Shown: positions 1-9,307, numbered from the stretch's first letter. The stretch is 57,509 nucleotides of DNA from Saprospiraceae bacterium (GCA_020627785.1 JAHDGF010000026.1:1-57509); one strand, 5' to 3'. Numbers and translations: made by a program. The notes: generated by a model not told the origin, from the letters alone.

Positions 1-53
1 AGAGCATCTGACTCATAATCAGAGGGTCCAAGGTTCGAGCCCTTGTGGAACCA
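1..53 (+). tRNA. tRNA with CAU anticodon (elongator Met, or Ile2), 5' part outside window
   Basis: The visible part starts in the D arm. The anticodon stem TCTGA/TCAGA encloses the loop CTCATAA, so the anticodon is CAT. The T stem CAAGG/CCTTG encloses TTCGAGC, and the 3' acceptor strand TGGAACC is followed by a discriminator A at position 53. The anticodon stem lacks the three consecutive G-C pairs of an initiator tRNA, so elongator Met is most likely. Ile2, with a lysidine-modified CAU, cannot be excluded without the 5' half. CCA is not encoded. Confidence 0.9.
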
Positions 54-61
54 CTATAAAT

Positions 62-100
62 AAAGGAGTTTCAGCCGCGAGGTTGAAACTCCTTTATTAT
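62..100 (+). terminator. Rho-independent terminator after the tRNA
   Basis: A 15-bp stem (positions 62-76 with 81-95, one G-U pair) has a GCGA loop and is followed by TATTATTAT. It sits 9 bp after the tRNA end and probably ends the tRNA transcript. The stem is nearly perfect and could also work from the opposite strand for the TPR gene that ends at 229. Confidence 0.8.
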
Positions 101-228
101 TATAATTCTTGCTAAATCAAGTTATTCCATCAAAATAGAAGGAATATAGTCCCATGGAAACCCTAAATCTATCCATCCTTAAATCAGACGAATCCTAGTC
201 CATAGATGTGTTTAAAATGAATTAATAG

Positions 229-939
229 TTACTCAGATATCTTCATCCCCTCTTTATACTCCCAGCTAGAACTTCCGAAAGAGTTTAGGAGCTTGCTAGC
301 TTCTGCATCTTTGGACTGCAGTTTTAAGCAAAGGTAGAGGTAGAGATTGGTTTCACTCTTGAAAGCTTCTCCTTCATTGATCTGATCACGGAGGACCATA
401 AAGCCACGCTCGGCTTCTTCCGTTTTCCCTAGTTTCATGTTGGCCACGGATCTAAAGAATAAGTTTTCGTTGTCAAGTTGATCGACGAGTGCATATTGTT
501 TAATAGCTTCCTCATAATTCTTGTCATTGAATGCTTTGGTTGCTGCAATTAATGCAGGTGCCCGTTCATCATTGGTGTTTCTAGTGACATTTTTATTGTC
601 AATAGAAAGCTCTGCCAGGTACATCTTCGCCTTGTTCTGAGGGGCCTGCTCTACTGCTGGACCACGATTAAAAAAGGCGAAGCTCAGGGCGATCAATGTT
701 AGCATTGCTCCTAAGGCAAGGTAGACTTTACTCTTGCTTTTTGTGGGAGTAGCAGTTGCAGTTGTGGCCGTTGCTGCAGACTTTTCTTCTGATCTTTCCA
801 GACCATAATCTGTACGTAGGATTTTAGAATATTTATCTCGTAATTGGGAGTCAAATTTAGATTTAAGTAGGTCTTCCATAATTTGGTCTCTTTGCTCATT
901 GCTCAGATTAGGGTCAATAAATTTCTTAGACAGTTTCAT
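229..939 (-). CDS. Membrane-anchored TPR-like protein, partner of the upstream sigma factor
   Basis: A 236-aa protein of unnamed function. Residues 1-70 are charged and then Ala/Thr-rich. One membrane helix lies at about residues 72-90 (VYLALGAMLTLIALSFAFF). The rest is alpha-helical with TPR-like repeats (AFNDKNYEEAIKQYALVDQ and the following GKTEEAERGF segment). The N-terminus would be cytoplasmic and the TPR part periplasmic. It starts 4 bp after the stop of the sigma-factor gene, so the two are clearly co-transcribed. Bacteroidota often pair such TPR membrane proteins with sigma factors near CHAT and peptidase genes. A role as an anti-sigma or sensor partner is inferred from position only; no zinc-binding anti-sigma motif is present. 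Confidence 0.75.
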   Translation of the reverse strand: MKLSKKFIDPNLSNEQRDQIMEDLLKSKFDSQLRDKYSKILRTDYGLERSEEKSAATATTATATPTKSKSKVYLALGAMLTLIALSFAFFNRGPAVEQAPQNKAKMYLAELSIDNKNVTRNTNDERAPALIAATKAFNDKNYEEAIKQYALVDQLDNENLFFRSVANMKLGKTEEAERGFMVLRDQINEGEAFKSETNLYLYLCLKLQSKDAEASKLLNSFGSSSWEYKEGMKISE

Positions 940-943
940 GATC

Positions 944-1531
944 CTAATGATTTAAAATTTGAATAAAATTGTTCCTTAAAAGATTAAGGCACCTTTCCTT
1001 TTGTTTTCTTGCTGCGGGTGCTGATTTCTCCATGTAAGCAGCTATTTCGCTTAACTTTACTTTGTCGTAGTAGAAAGATTTCAACAATTGTTGACAGCCT
1101 TCTCCTAGTTTCGCCCATGCTTTATCCAAGTAGACCAGATCATCCGCATCAACGGGAGATTCATCTCCCGATAACAAAAGATCAGTATCTGATTGAATTT
1201 CTTGTGTTACTATCTCCTTCCTTTGGCTTCTGATGTATTTCTGAGATGCCATTCTTGTAAATAAAAATCGAATGTTACCATAAGAGATCTTATCTCTCAT
1301 AATTGCTACTCTAAAATCCAACAAGGTATCCATCGTTACATCATATGCCTCTTCGTGTGGCATTCTGAACTTAGACTTTAAAAAGCTAATGCAATCTGCA
1401 AAGTGGGCGAGAAATATTTTTTCAAACAATGACTCATCCCCTTTTTTCAATTCTCTGCACAGCTCATTAAATTCTTCCTCAGTGAGATTAAAATTCTTCT
1501 GTTTCATTAATTCAGTTGTCGTTGTATCCAT
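944..1531 (-). CDS. RNA polymerase sigma factor, sigma-70 family (ECF-like)
   Basis: A 195-aa protein from the ATG at 1531. An in-frame TTG at 1570 would add 13 residues and an ATG at 1507 would remove 8. The N-terminal half resembles sigma region 2 (KGDESLFEKIFLAHFADCISFL, then the core-binding DVTMDTLLDFR segment). The C-terminal half has a sigma region-4-like helix-turn-helix (LSEIAAYMEKSAPAARKQKERCLNLL). Length and layout fit the divergent ECF-type sigma factors common in Saprospiria. It is the first gene of a two-gene operon with the membrane TPR protein. Likely targets are unknown; the subtilase and CHAT genes across the repeat field are candidates by neighbourhood. Confidence 0.8.
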   Translation of the reverse strand: MDTTTTELMKQKNFNLTEEEFNELCRELKKGDESLFEKIFLAHFADCISFLKSKFRMPHEEAYDVTMDTLLDFRVAIMRDKISYGNIRFLFTRMASQKYIRSQRKEIVTQEIQSDTDLLLSGDESPVDADDLVYLDKAWAKLGEGCQQLLKSFYYDKVKLSEIAAYMEKSAPAARKQKERCLNLLRNNFIQILNH

Positions 1532-1588
1532 ATAATACTTCTTATTTAAAAGTGTGACATAGCTTCCCAAGAAAATCTGCTAAGACCA

Positions 1589-1596
1589 CAAAATTA
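1589..1596 (-). promoter_or_regulatory. Possible Bacteroidota -7 element for the sigma-factor operon
   Basis: The minus strand reads TAATTTTG, matching the Bacteroidota -7 consensus TAnnTTTG. It lies about 58 bp upstream of the chosen ATG at 1531. No good TTTG -33 element is seen at the usual spacing, so support is modest. Confidence 0.35.
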
Positions 1597-1739
1597 ATTT
1601 TTTAATAATAAAATGTCACGTTAACGCGTATCCTGCCTTTTACAAGTAGATACACCTGAAGACTATCACTACAAAAATTAATTCAGTTGTCAAGCGGTTC
1701 AGCTAGCGATAGGTGGGCCGCTCTTTTAATATATATGAA

Positions 1740-1752
1740 GCTCCTCTGGAGC
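1740..1752 (+). repeat. Dispersed mini-palindrome GCTCC-TCT-GGAGC
   Basis: This 5-bp-arm hairpin with a 3-nt loop recurs in each unit of the tandem array at 23.5-24.3 kb (for example 23590-23602, 23767-23779 and 24110-24122). The shared sequence suggests a mobile or amplifying palindrome family in this genome. Confidence 0.6.
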
Positions 1753-1763
1753 TTTTCTGAAAA

Positions 1764-2242
1764 GGATGCTAGGATTATTGAGGACTTGTCTCGTTATACG
1801 AGACAGACAGGATTCAAGGTATTTATAATAAGATAATTTTTACTTGTTCCACAATCTAACATCCCATTCCAAAAGTGTTTGAACAGGATACTAGGATTAT
1901 TAAGAACTCTCGTTGCACGAGACTGACAGGATTCAGGGTACTACAATAAGATAATCCTTTACTTCCTTCAAAATCTAACCTCCTGCTCCAAGAGTGTCTG
2001 AACAGGATATTAGGATTATTAAGAACTCTCGTTGCACGAGACAGACAGGATTTAAGATATTTATAATAAGATAATCTTTACTTGTTCCACCATCTAACAT
2101 CCCATTCCAAAAGTGTTTGAACAGGATATTAGGATTATTAAGAACTCTCGTTGCACGAGACAGACAGGATTTAAGGTATTTATAATAAGATAATCTTTAC
2201 TTCCTTCAAAATCTAACCTCCTGCTCCAAGAGTGTCTGAACA
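1764..2242 (+). repeat. Tandem repeat array, 119-122-bp units, four copies in two alternating subtypes
   Basis: Units begin at 1764, 1886, 2005 and 2124, each starting GGAT(G/A)(C/T)TAGGATTATT; a fifth partial unit begins at 2243. Units 1 and 3 share the ending TCTAACATCCCATTCC and units 2 and 4 share TCTAACCTCCTGCTCC, giving a 238-bp higher-order period. Each unit carries a short palindrome; the first is GTCTCGT-TAT-ACGAGAC at 1788-1804, and the others have the imperfect form CTCGT-TGC-ACGAG. There are no unique spacers and no open frame of note. Confidence 0.85.
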
Positions 2243-2720
2243 GGATAGGATTCAGGATATAGTAGTAAAAAAATCCTGTATATCCTCTTAAATCCTAGTA
2301 TCCTGTTCCAAAACAGCTCAGATAGGATACTTATTCTAATTGAAGACTTCTTTCGTAACACAAGAGAAATAAGGTTAAGGATTGATACATAAAAAAATCC
2401 TGTATTTCCACCAAAATCCTAACATCCTGTTCCAAAACAGCTCATACAAGATTCAGGGTAAGGCAATAAGAATAATCCTGTTCTTCCTCCTAAATCCTAA
2501 CATCCTGTTCCAAAACAGCTCAGATAGAAATACTATTCTAATTAAAGACTTCTTTCATTACACAATGACAAATAAGGTTAAGGACTGATATAAAAAAATC
2601 CTGCATCTCCTCCTAAATCCTATCATCCTGTTCCAAAATCGCTCAGATAAGATTCATGGCTTGGAAATAGAAAATCCTGTTCCAAAATCCTATCATCCTG
2701 TTCCAAAACAGCTCTTAACC
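2243..2720 (+). repeat. Degenerate repeat field built on TCCTGTTCCAAAACAGCTC
   Basis: This field continues the array. The motif CATCCTGTTCCAAAA(C/T)(A/C)GCTC recurs at least five times, with near-identical blocks around 2305-2400, 2420-2450, 2500-2580 and 2620-2720. The words AATCCTA, ATCCTGT and AGGATTCAGG are scattered in between. It resembles the AATCCTGT-type repeats found between genes in many Bacteroidota. No gene is supported from 1571 to 3035; 2730-2987 holds ordinary AT-rich sequence. Confidence 0.7.
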
Positions 2721-3035
2721 GAAGGATAAGATTGCCAGACCAAAACATATCACAAGCGAACAGCTTACCCCCAAAGGTCATTTTACTGCAACTATGGTGC
2801 AGTTCTAGTAATCATCTAAAGCTGTTACAAGTCCTCCATCTTACAGATAATCTTTTTTTAACATGGCCTTAAGCATAACTAGGGTTTTCTCCTGTCTTAT
2901 CCCATCAATTCTTATTAAATTGCTGGCACAACTGAATTAACTACATTTCAATAAATAGTTAATAATTTACTTAAAACTAGACTTAACATGTCACACACTT
3001 CCTTTCCTAGTCTTATAGGGATAAAATACCTAACA

Positions 3036-4649
3036 ATGACAAAGACAACTGTAATTAAGTTCGCATGTACTATAACCATGCTATTCATGATAACATTCTC
3101 TTATGCTCAACCAGGACCTCCGGTTGATGCACCAGATGAGACCAATTCATTTCTAATATGGTTTGATAACAGCTGGACTGCTCAGGATATCATTGATTTT
3201 AGAGATGAATTCAACTCTTATGAACACTGGCAATCACCATTGACTGGTACCCGCTACTGGCAAGTGTATGGCTTTCCGTTTAATTTAAATGATGGAACTC
3301 TCATAATAAACATCAATCAATCAGGAGGACAAGCCAATGACAGAATAGGATCAAATGGAGGTGCTGGATTAAATGTGGTTGTATATGAAATCAATGCACA
3401 AGGACCACCACCATCGAATCCCCCAGGTACCAATCAAGACCCTCAGATGGATTGTTTAGGCGCGCACTCTCCTTATGCCGTTGGAGGGCCTGGACAACAG
3501 GTCAACCTTGGTGTATTTGATACAGGGATCATTGATCCTATTGCATCAATCACAGGATATCACTGGAATTTTAACAACATGGCCCAGTACGATTATATAA
3601 ACGATCAACAAACGGCTTTTGATTTTAATGGGCATGGTACTGCCATGGCTACCATTGCTTCACATGTAGCAAATAAACGAAATGTAGAGACGAATGGAGT
3701 ACCGGCAAATGTAACTTTCAATAAAATTGCGAAAACTATAGGACCAAATGGAAGTGGACTACTGGCAGAAATGTTGTATGGATTTGAAGAATCAGTCATG
3801 CAAGGAACGCAGGTGGCGAATTGTAGCTGGGGATTTACCACAGATTATCTTACAGCGATGAAACATCCTTTTGCAAGATCCATTGAATTTGCAAAAAATC
3901 AATACGGTACTTTAGTTGTAGCAGCAGCTGGTAATTTTGGTATGGATTTTTCTCAACATGCCATGGACTTAAACTTTCCAGCTTGTTATCCCTTTGATAA
4001 CGTTCTTAGTGTAACTAGCTATGGATGTAATGGTCAATTTGCCAGTTTTGCCAACTATGGTGGCGGACATGTAGATGTTGCTGCCCCTGGTTATTTAATT
4101 GCGCATCACAGTGTACTCGGACAGATAAGATATGACTCTGGAACCTCGCATTCTACAGCCATTGTAAGTGGTTTGGCTTCAGCCATAGGTACACATTTAC
4201 AGGCTTCAACGCTATTTGATTATGCAAAAGTGAAATGTGCCATTATGAATGGATCTACCTTTGCATCTACCGCAGTAAATAATGGTCTTGTGGCCTTTGG
4301 TGGAATCGTTCATGGAGAAGGCGCCTTATATGCCCTTGAACATAGCTGCGGTTTCATTCCGCCAAGTGGAGGTGGTGGACCAAGAGGTCGTTCCATAGAC
4401 ACTGGTAGTAAGATATACCCAAATCCAAGTCAGGGGATTGTTAATTTATCCATAGACTCAGAAATAAAAGAGCAGGTTGAAATTAAAATATATGATAGTT
4501 TTGGGCAATACATTTATGGTACTTCCATTCAAGTTGAAAAAGGTGACAATGAAATTCAATTGGAGCCTGTATTAACCAGTGGACAGTATCATATCAATGT
4601 CTTCACAGACAATACCATCCAAAAACATAAATTAATGGTGATTAAATAA
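3036..4649 (+). CDS. Secreted subtilisin-like (S8) serine peptidase with T9SS sorting domain
   Basis: The chosen ATG at 3036 puts a signal peptide first (IKFACTITMLFMITFSYAQ); an upstream ATG at 2988 adds 16 residues without signal character. The product is 537 aa. The S8 catalytic triad is visible: Asp in NLGVFDTGII (about residue 162), His in NGHGTAMA (about 200) and Ser in DSGTSHSTA (about 371). The Gly-rich linker GGGGPRG leads to a C-terminal T9SS type-A-like domain (IYPNPSQGIVNLSI to HKLMVIK), so the enzyme should be exported across the outer membrane and either anchored or released. It is followed by a terminator and then a CHAT-domain gene, a pairing that suggests a shared proteolytic function. 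Confidence 0.93.
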   Translation: MTKTTVIKFACTITMLFMITFSYAQPGPPVDAPDETNSFLIWFDNSWTAQDIIDFRDEFNSYEHWQSPLTGTRYWQVYGFPFNLNDGTLIININQSGGQANDRIGSNGGAGLNVVVYEINAQGPPPSNPPGTNQDPQMDCLGAHSPYAVGGPGQQVNLGVFDTGIIDPIASITGYHWNFNNMAQYDYINDQQTAFDFNGHGTAMATIASHVANKRNVETNGVPANVTFNKIAKTIGPNGSGLLAEMLYGFEESVMQGTQVANCSWGFTTDYLTAMKHPFARSIEFAKNQYGTLVVAAAGNFGMDFSQHAMDLNFPACYPFDNVLSVTSYGCNGQFASFANYGGGHVDVAAPGYLIAHHSVLGQIRYDSGTSHSTAIVSGLASAIGTHLQASTLFDYAKVKCAIMNGSTFASTAVNNGLVAFGGIVHGEGALYALEHSCGFIPPSGGGGPRGRSIDTGSKIYPNPSQGIVNLSIDSEIKEQVEIKIYDSFGQYIYGTSIQVEKGDNEIQLEPVLTSGQYHINVFTDNTIQKHKLMVIK

Positions 4650-4675
4650 ACTTAGATAAGTTTATCATTAGGCAA

Positions 4676-4710
4676 AAACCGTTGTAAATTGAATTTGCAA
4701 CGGTTTTTTT
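4676..4710 (+). terminator. Rho-independent terminator after the S8 peptidase gene
   Basis: The 13-bp stem AAACCGTTGTAAA / TTTGCAACGGTTT (one G-U pair) has a short TTGAA loop and is followed by a T run. It separates the peptidase from the CHAT gene, whose ATG is only 12 bp downstream, so the CHAT gene depends on read-through or on a promoter within or before the hairpin. Confidence 0.8.
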
Positions 4711-4722
4711 ATTTGAACACAT

Positions 4723-7539
4723 ATGAAAGATTTAACTCTACTAATTTTTATTTTTTGCCAAGTGACGATCGTTAATTGCCAAACCTCAAAATTTATTTCT
4801 AGACTTGAAAATATTAAAGCGACTTTCAGTAATTATAGTTTAGAAGACAATCTGAACAGACTCAATGACTTAAAAAAATCTTTTGAAGGAGATTTAATCG
4901 ATTGCGCGAATCGAGTTGAATACTTCAGAATGTATGCACATTGTTATTATCACTTTTGGGAAGACGAAAAAACACTTATAATGCATAGAGATTCTGTTTT
5001 ACCTCTATTATTAAAGTGTAATTTAGCAAGAGATGAATTGGTTCCTATGACCTATTTTAATATAGGTGACCAACATAGATGGCTAGGGCGAATTGATTCA
5101 TCTAGATACTATTACGATAAATGCATTCAATCCGAAAGTAAAATAAAAACACCTGGACAATTTTCAGGTAGACACTATACCTTCGTCGGAGACTTTATAC
5201 GAACTCAAGGTGACATAGAAAAATCAATTGTATATCACGAAAAAGCAGTATCGATTTTAAAAGGCGAGAAAAAGATGGATTCCTATTTGACTCAAAGAAA
5301 TTTCGCTAGATCTTATCGGGATAAGCTAGATTATTTAAATGAAGAAAAACATTTACTGAAAGCAAAGTCACTCGTAGATGTACTTTACCCAAAAAAAGAT
5401 AATAAACATTATAGTTATACTTGCGAAGAACTAGGTACACTTTACCATCGGATAGAAAATCTAGGAAAGGCTGAAAAATTTCTAATTGAGTCAAAACTAA
5501 TTACGTTAAAAAATCTTGGAAACTATTCTGGAAAAATATCAGATTTAAATCGACAGAGTAAATTCTTATCCTATGTAAAAAGAGATCAAGGTAACATCGC
5601 AGAAGCTTTAAAATTACAAAAAGAACTAAAAGAATATCACTCCAATCCAGCTAACAATTCACCCTTCACAGAATTAAGCGGGATCATAGAAGACATTGGT
5701 GATACTCATTACGCTGCTAAAGATTATTCTCAGGCTCTATCAGAATATCAAGAAGCCATGCAGCTTATGGTTAGAAATTTAGATACGGATGTTTTAAAAA
5801 ACCCTTCCATCCTAAACAATCAAATTACCAATAAAGACTTCCTCCGCAGACAACTCGGCTTAAAATCAAAAGCACTTTACGCTGCAGGTCTTGAGAAAAA
5901 AGACAATTCCTATTTCCTATCGGCCATTGATGCCATTCAGAAGTACGATACCCTGGTACGTATGAAATTGAATCAAGACTTTGAAGAAGGTTCGCATCAG
6001 ACGCTCTTTGATCAATCGAAAGAATATTATAAATATGGGATCTTAGCAGCCAAGGAATTGCACTCAAAAAATCCGACCATTGAAAATGCGAATTACCTCT
6101 ATGGTTTTATTTCTAAACTAAAATCTCAGTTACTCTACCGGAATATACAACAAGAAGAAAAACAAGAAAAGGAACTGACAGAAGATCAACTGGCACAAAA
6201 AGATACATTAGAAAAACAAGTTTCTGAAAAACAACTGGCCATTCAGACCGCAGAATTTAATGGAGATGAAGCAGGATATAAAACTGCCATCAACGACTAC
6301 TTTGATTTAAAGCTGGAGCAGGAAAGTTTCTTGCGTGAGCTGGGGCTTGAAGATGTACTTGATCTAAGCGATTTCATAGAAACAGCGACCATTGAAGAAA
6401 TACAAAACAAGCTGGATGATAAAACCGCCATCCTAGAATATTACTTGGTGGATGAAAAAATCATACAAGTCACCATAAGGAAAGATCACTATAATATTAG
6501 CACTGCTGATTTTGATGCCTCCTCTTTGATTAAGCTTTATGGGGAGTTAAGTTCGGGAGAGAATGTAACTAAACATGCGGCAAAAGATATACTTGGCAAA
6601 ATGCTTGATGGCACCATTCCGCCTGCGGAAATAGAAAACCTTATCATTATCCCAGATGAGGAACTACTGCAGTTTCCCTTTGAAATTCTAGAACGAGATG
6701 GTCAGAAATTAGTCAATCAATACAACATCAGTTACGAGTACGGTTCGGCCTTTTTATTTGATGAATCAATCAATACAACGGGTGATGAATTTGTGGGTTT
6801 TGCTTCTGATTATAATAGTCCGCAGTTTAATCTTTTAAACGAGAACTATACTTACAACACCACAGGCATCAAGCTATCACCCCTAGAGAATGCAGCCAAA
6901 GAAATTGAACTTTCAAAAGCTTCGCTCGGTGGATCCATTTTCATAAACCAAGAGGCCACCAAAGAAAAATTTGAAGGACAGGCGGCGAATAGTTCGATCT
7001 TGCATCTGGCGATGCATGGTGTATTGCATGAACGCATTCCTGATTTATCTGCCTTGGTTTTTGAATCAGAGAAAGAAGATTTTTTATTAACGGCCTCAGA
7101 AATTTACAACCTAGACATACCGACTAATTTAACGGTACTATCCGCCTGCAACTCAGGTGTCGGTCCCATACAGACTGGAGATGGAGTACGTAGTCTGACC
7201 CGTAGTTTTATTCATGCCGGTAGTGAAAGTGTGATCACTTCTCTATGGGAAGCATCTGATGCTAGCACCTCACAGATCCTCACCAGCTTTTATAAATTCT
7301 TAAAAGAAGGCAAAAGCAAGAGTGAATCCCTACGTCTCGCCAAACTAGAATATCTAGAAGGTGCCTCACCGACCTACCAGCATCCCAAATACTGGGCACA
7401 TCTGGTACTCGTGGGGAATACTGCACCGATTTTTGGAGGGTCCACTGGAAAACTTACTTTCTGGATCATCGTGGCGGTGGCATTACTTTTTGTACTTGTT
7501 TTTCTATTGAGAAAATTAGCCACTCAAAAAACGGCGTAA
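4723..7539 (+). CDS. TPR-CHAT domain protein (caspase-like), membrane anchored
   Basis: A 938-aa protein with an N-terminal signal-like hydrophobic segment (LTLLIFIFCQVTIVNCQ). Helical TPR repeats span about residues 90-440 and a charged coiled coil about 480-520. The C-terminal CHAT peptidase domain runs from about 590 to 900. The caspase-like dyad is visible: His765 in LHLAMHG and Cys809 in VLSACNSG, followed by the GVRSLTRSFIHAGSESVITSLW core. A last membrane helix (FWIIVAVALLFVLVFLL, about 910-928) precedes a short basic tail. CHAT domains are clan CD proteases, and TPR-CHAT proteins are often activated by partner proteins. The adjacent subtilase and the downstream barrel gene (18 bp away) suggest a periplasmic or envelope proteolytic module. 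Its substrate is unknown. Confidence 0.93.
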   Translation: MKDLTLLIFIFCQVTIVNCQTSKFISRLENIKATFSNYSLEDNLNRLNDLKKSFEGDLIDCANRVEYFRMYAHCYYHFWEDEKTLIMHRDSVLPLLLKCNLARDELVPMTYFNIGDQHRWLGRIDSSRYYYDKCIQSESKIKTPGQFSGRHYTFVGDFIRTQGDIEKSIVYHEKAVSILKGEKKMDSYLTQRNFARSYRDKLDYLNEEKHLLKAKSLVDVLYPKKDNKHYSYTCEELGTLYHRIENLGKAEKFLIESKLITLKNLGNYSGKISDLNRQSKFLSYVKRDQGNIAEALKLQKELKEYHSNPANNSPFTELSGIIEDIGDTHYAAKDYSQALSEYQEAMQLMVRNLDTDVLKNPSILNNQITNKDFLRRQLGLKSKALYAAGLEKKDNSYFLSAIDAIQKYDTLVRMKLNQDFEEGSHQTLFDQSKEYYKYGILAAKELHSKNPTIENANYLYGFISKLKSQLLYRNIQQEEKQEKELTEDQLAQKDTLEKQVSEKQLAIQTAEFNGDEAGYKTAINDYFDLKLEQESFLRELGLEDVLDLSDFIETATIEEIQNKLDDKTAILEYYLVDEKIIQVTIRKDHYNISTADFDASSLIKLYGELSSGENVTKHAAKDILGKMLDGTIPPAEIENLIIIPDEELLQFPFEILERDGQKLVNQYNISYEYGSAFLFDESINTTGDEFVGFASDYNSPQFNLLNENYTYNTTGIKLSPLENAAKEIELSKASLGGSIFINQEATKEKFEGQAANSSILHLAMHGVLHERIPDLSALVFESEKEDFLLTASEIYNLDIPTNLTVLSACNSGVGPIQTGDGVRSLTRSFIHAGSESVITSLWEASDASTSQILTSFYKFLKEGKSKSESLRLAKLEYLEGASPTYQHPKYWAHLVLVGNTAPIFGGSTGKLTFWIIVAVALLFVLVFLLRKLATQKTA

Positions 7540-7557
7540 CACAGATCAAGAGAATTT

Positions 7558-8652
7558 ATGAAATTAGTGAAGAAGGCTGGTCTTACATTCATCCTCGCCT
7601 TAGTGACTTTATGTTCCTTTGGCAAGGCGGATAAAGTGGAGACGGATTCGACGAGTTATAAGGCCTACCTTGGTGGCTACCCCATCGTCTTCTTCCTTCC
7701 AGAAACTTCCTGGAGTTTTGGCGCGGGCGGTGTCTATAATTTTTACACGAAGAAAGAAGCTGGGCTCAACCCCTCACAGATACTACTCGGAGGAGCGTAT
7801 ACCCTCAATAAGCAGATCCTATCCTTTGCTTCTTATCAGTTGTTCTTCAAGCAGAATGATGTTACTGTTTTTGGCGAGCTTGGATACTATGAATATTTCT
7901 ATCCGTACTTTGGCATCGGAGATCGCACCATTTTCACCGATGAAGAAAACTACTCGGTTGACTTTCCGAGAATACAGATTAATTACCTTCAACGGGTCTA
8001 TAAAAATCTATCTGTCGGTGCTTTGTTCCACTTTGATGATTATCTGATCCGAGACATTGAACCCGGAGGCTTACTGGCTACGGTACAGCCGGATGGTTTT
8101 ACGGGAAGTCGTGTTTCCCGCATTGGGTTATTGGCAAGGATTGATTCGCGAGATCAGGTCTTCTATCCGAGTGGCGGTCATTTTGCTACCTTACAACTCG
8201 CACATCACGGCAGCTTTATCGGCAGCTCCGAAACTTTTACCAGCATCAGCTTAGACGCTACGACCTATAAAAAATTAAAGAAGGGAATCCTAGCCGTTAA
8301 TTTATGGACGGGGCAATCCTTTGGAGACATCCCCTTTCAAGAGTTGTTTCAGTTGGGCGGTGGGAAGAAGGCACGTGGCATCATCCAAGGCCGCTTTCGT
8401 GATCGTTCGGTCGCGCTACTACAAGCGGAGTATAGATTTAATATCTGGAAAAGATTCGCCGGTGCTCTGTTTACTTCGTACGGTTCCGTTTCTGAATCGC
8501 TTCCGCAAATATTTAATAGCCAATGGAAATTAAACTACGGTGCAGGAATAAGATTCTTTATGGATCCAGTAAACAAAACTTCCCTAAGGGCGGATGTTGC
8601 TTTTGGATCTGATGAGTTCAATTTTTATTTTACGGTGAGTGAGGCGTTTTAA
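7558..8652 (+). CDS. BamA/TamA-family outer-membrane beta-barrel protein
   Basis: A 364-aa protein with a signal peptide (KKAGLTFILALVTLCSFGKA) followed by alternating aromatic/polar beta strands to the C-terminus, which ends in Phe (FYFTVSEAF) as expected for an outer-membrane barrel. The segment FQLGGGKKARGIIQGRFRDRS resembles the conserved loop-6 region (R-G-x-x-x-G-R-x-R-D) of the BamA/Omp85 surface-antigen domain. No POTRA domains are present, so it is a short barrel-only member. It starts 18 bp after the CHAT gene and is probably co-transcribed with it. Its role with the CHAT protein is unknown; it could be an export pore or a membrane anchor. Confidence 0.85.
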   Translation: MKLVKKAGLTFILALVTLCSFGKADKVETDSTSYKAYLGGYPIVFFLPETSWSFGAGGVYNFYTKKEAGLNPSQILLGGAYTLNKQILSFASYQLFFKQNDVTVFGELGYYEYFYPYFGIGDRTIFTDEENYSVDFPRIQINYLQRVYKNLSVGALFHFDDYLIRDIEPGGLLATVQPDGFTGSRVSRIGLLARIDSRDQVFYPSGGHFATLQLAHHGSFIGSSETFTSISLDATTYKKLKKGILAVNLWTGQSFGDIPFQELFQLGGGKKARGIIQGRFRDRSVALLQAEYRFNIWKRFAGALFTSYGSVSESLPQIFNSQWKLNYGAGIRFFMDPVNKTSLRADVAFGSDEFNFYFTVSEAF

Positions 8653-8770
8653 AGATTAACATCTTTAATAAGTTATTTTTCTTTTAACTGGTTTCTTTTA
8701 AAAATTATTTTTTTGGGTCATGCCATTAAATTGGATTTTTAATTTTCAATTGAATTTATCTTTTGTAGGT

Positions 8771-8820
8771 ATGTTACTTTTTTGTCTACCACACAAAAAA
8801 GTAACCCAAAAAAGTCACCG
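8771..8820 (+). repeat. GTTACTTTTTTG hairpin element, copy 1
   Basis: The 12-bp perfect arms GTTACTTTTTTG (8773-8784) and CAAAAAAGTAAC (8794-8805) flank the loop TCTACCACA, and AAAAAAGTCACCG follows. This word is a widespread intergenic repeat type in Bacteroidota. A second copy starts 118 bp downstream. Confidence 0.75.
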
Positions 8821-8888
8821 GAGTCGGTGAGGTAAAAATCATTTTTTTCTTCAACTTATACTTTTAAAAATATTATCTCTTCTACAGC

Positions 8889-8938
8889 ATGTTACTTTTT
8901 TGTCTACCACGCAAAAAAGTAACCAAAAAAAGTCACCG
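8889..8938 (+). repeat. GTTACTTTTTTG hairpin element, copy 2
   Basis: The same 12-bp arms occur at 8891-8902 and 8912-8923 with the loop TCTACCACG, again followed by AAAAAAAGTCACCG. Apart from the loop base and a one-base shift in the A run, it is almost identical to the first copy. Confidence 0.75.
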
Positions 8939-9143
8939 CTTGCGAAGCTGACACTAAAATCTCTTTTCCCTCCCCGCAGCGCAAAAACTCATACCGCGTT
9001 CCACAATTCAATTATATTCCTCCATTCTTCAAACAGTTTCCGCTTTCATGCCCTCGCTCCAAAAAAGATTTCTTAACGTGTCTTCTTCTAATGCGGAATC
9101 TAATTAAAAACGACAGTAGTTTTTTCTTGAATTAATTCTTACA

Positions 9144-9290
9144 TAAAAAAAGACAGACTCCAGTCCTTTCTCACCAGCACGCGGCGAGACATTTCCGTCA
9201 GCGGCTTGGGTCGTAGACCCACGGAAGCAGGAAATGTTGAGCTGAAGATATGTGGGAAAGCAAAAGTGCCTTTGAGAAAGGTGTCTTTTC
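9144..9290. repeat. Nested imperfect inverted repeat, about 145 bp, possible MITE relic or structured RNA
   Basis: Matched arms are nested: AAAGACA (9149) with TGTCTTT (9282), CCTTTCTCA (9165-9173) with TGAGAAAGG (9273-9281), GACATTTCC (9188-9196) with GGAAATGTT (9230-9238), and a central hairpin TGGGTC-GTA-GACCCA at 9207-9221. The core is visibly GC-richer than its surroundings. No transposase is nearby. Confidence 0.55.
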
Positions 9291-9307
9291 TTTTGTTTCG
9301 TTTTCTT

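Noticed and set aside
1764..2720. CRISPR-like regular repeats
   Set aside because: The units are about 119 bp, directly contiguous and similar along their whole length, with no unique spacers and no cas genes nearby.
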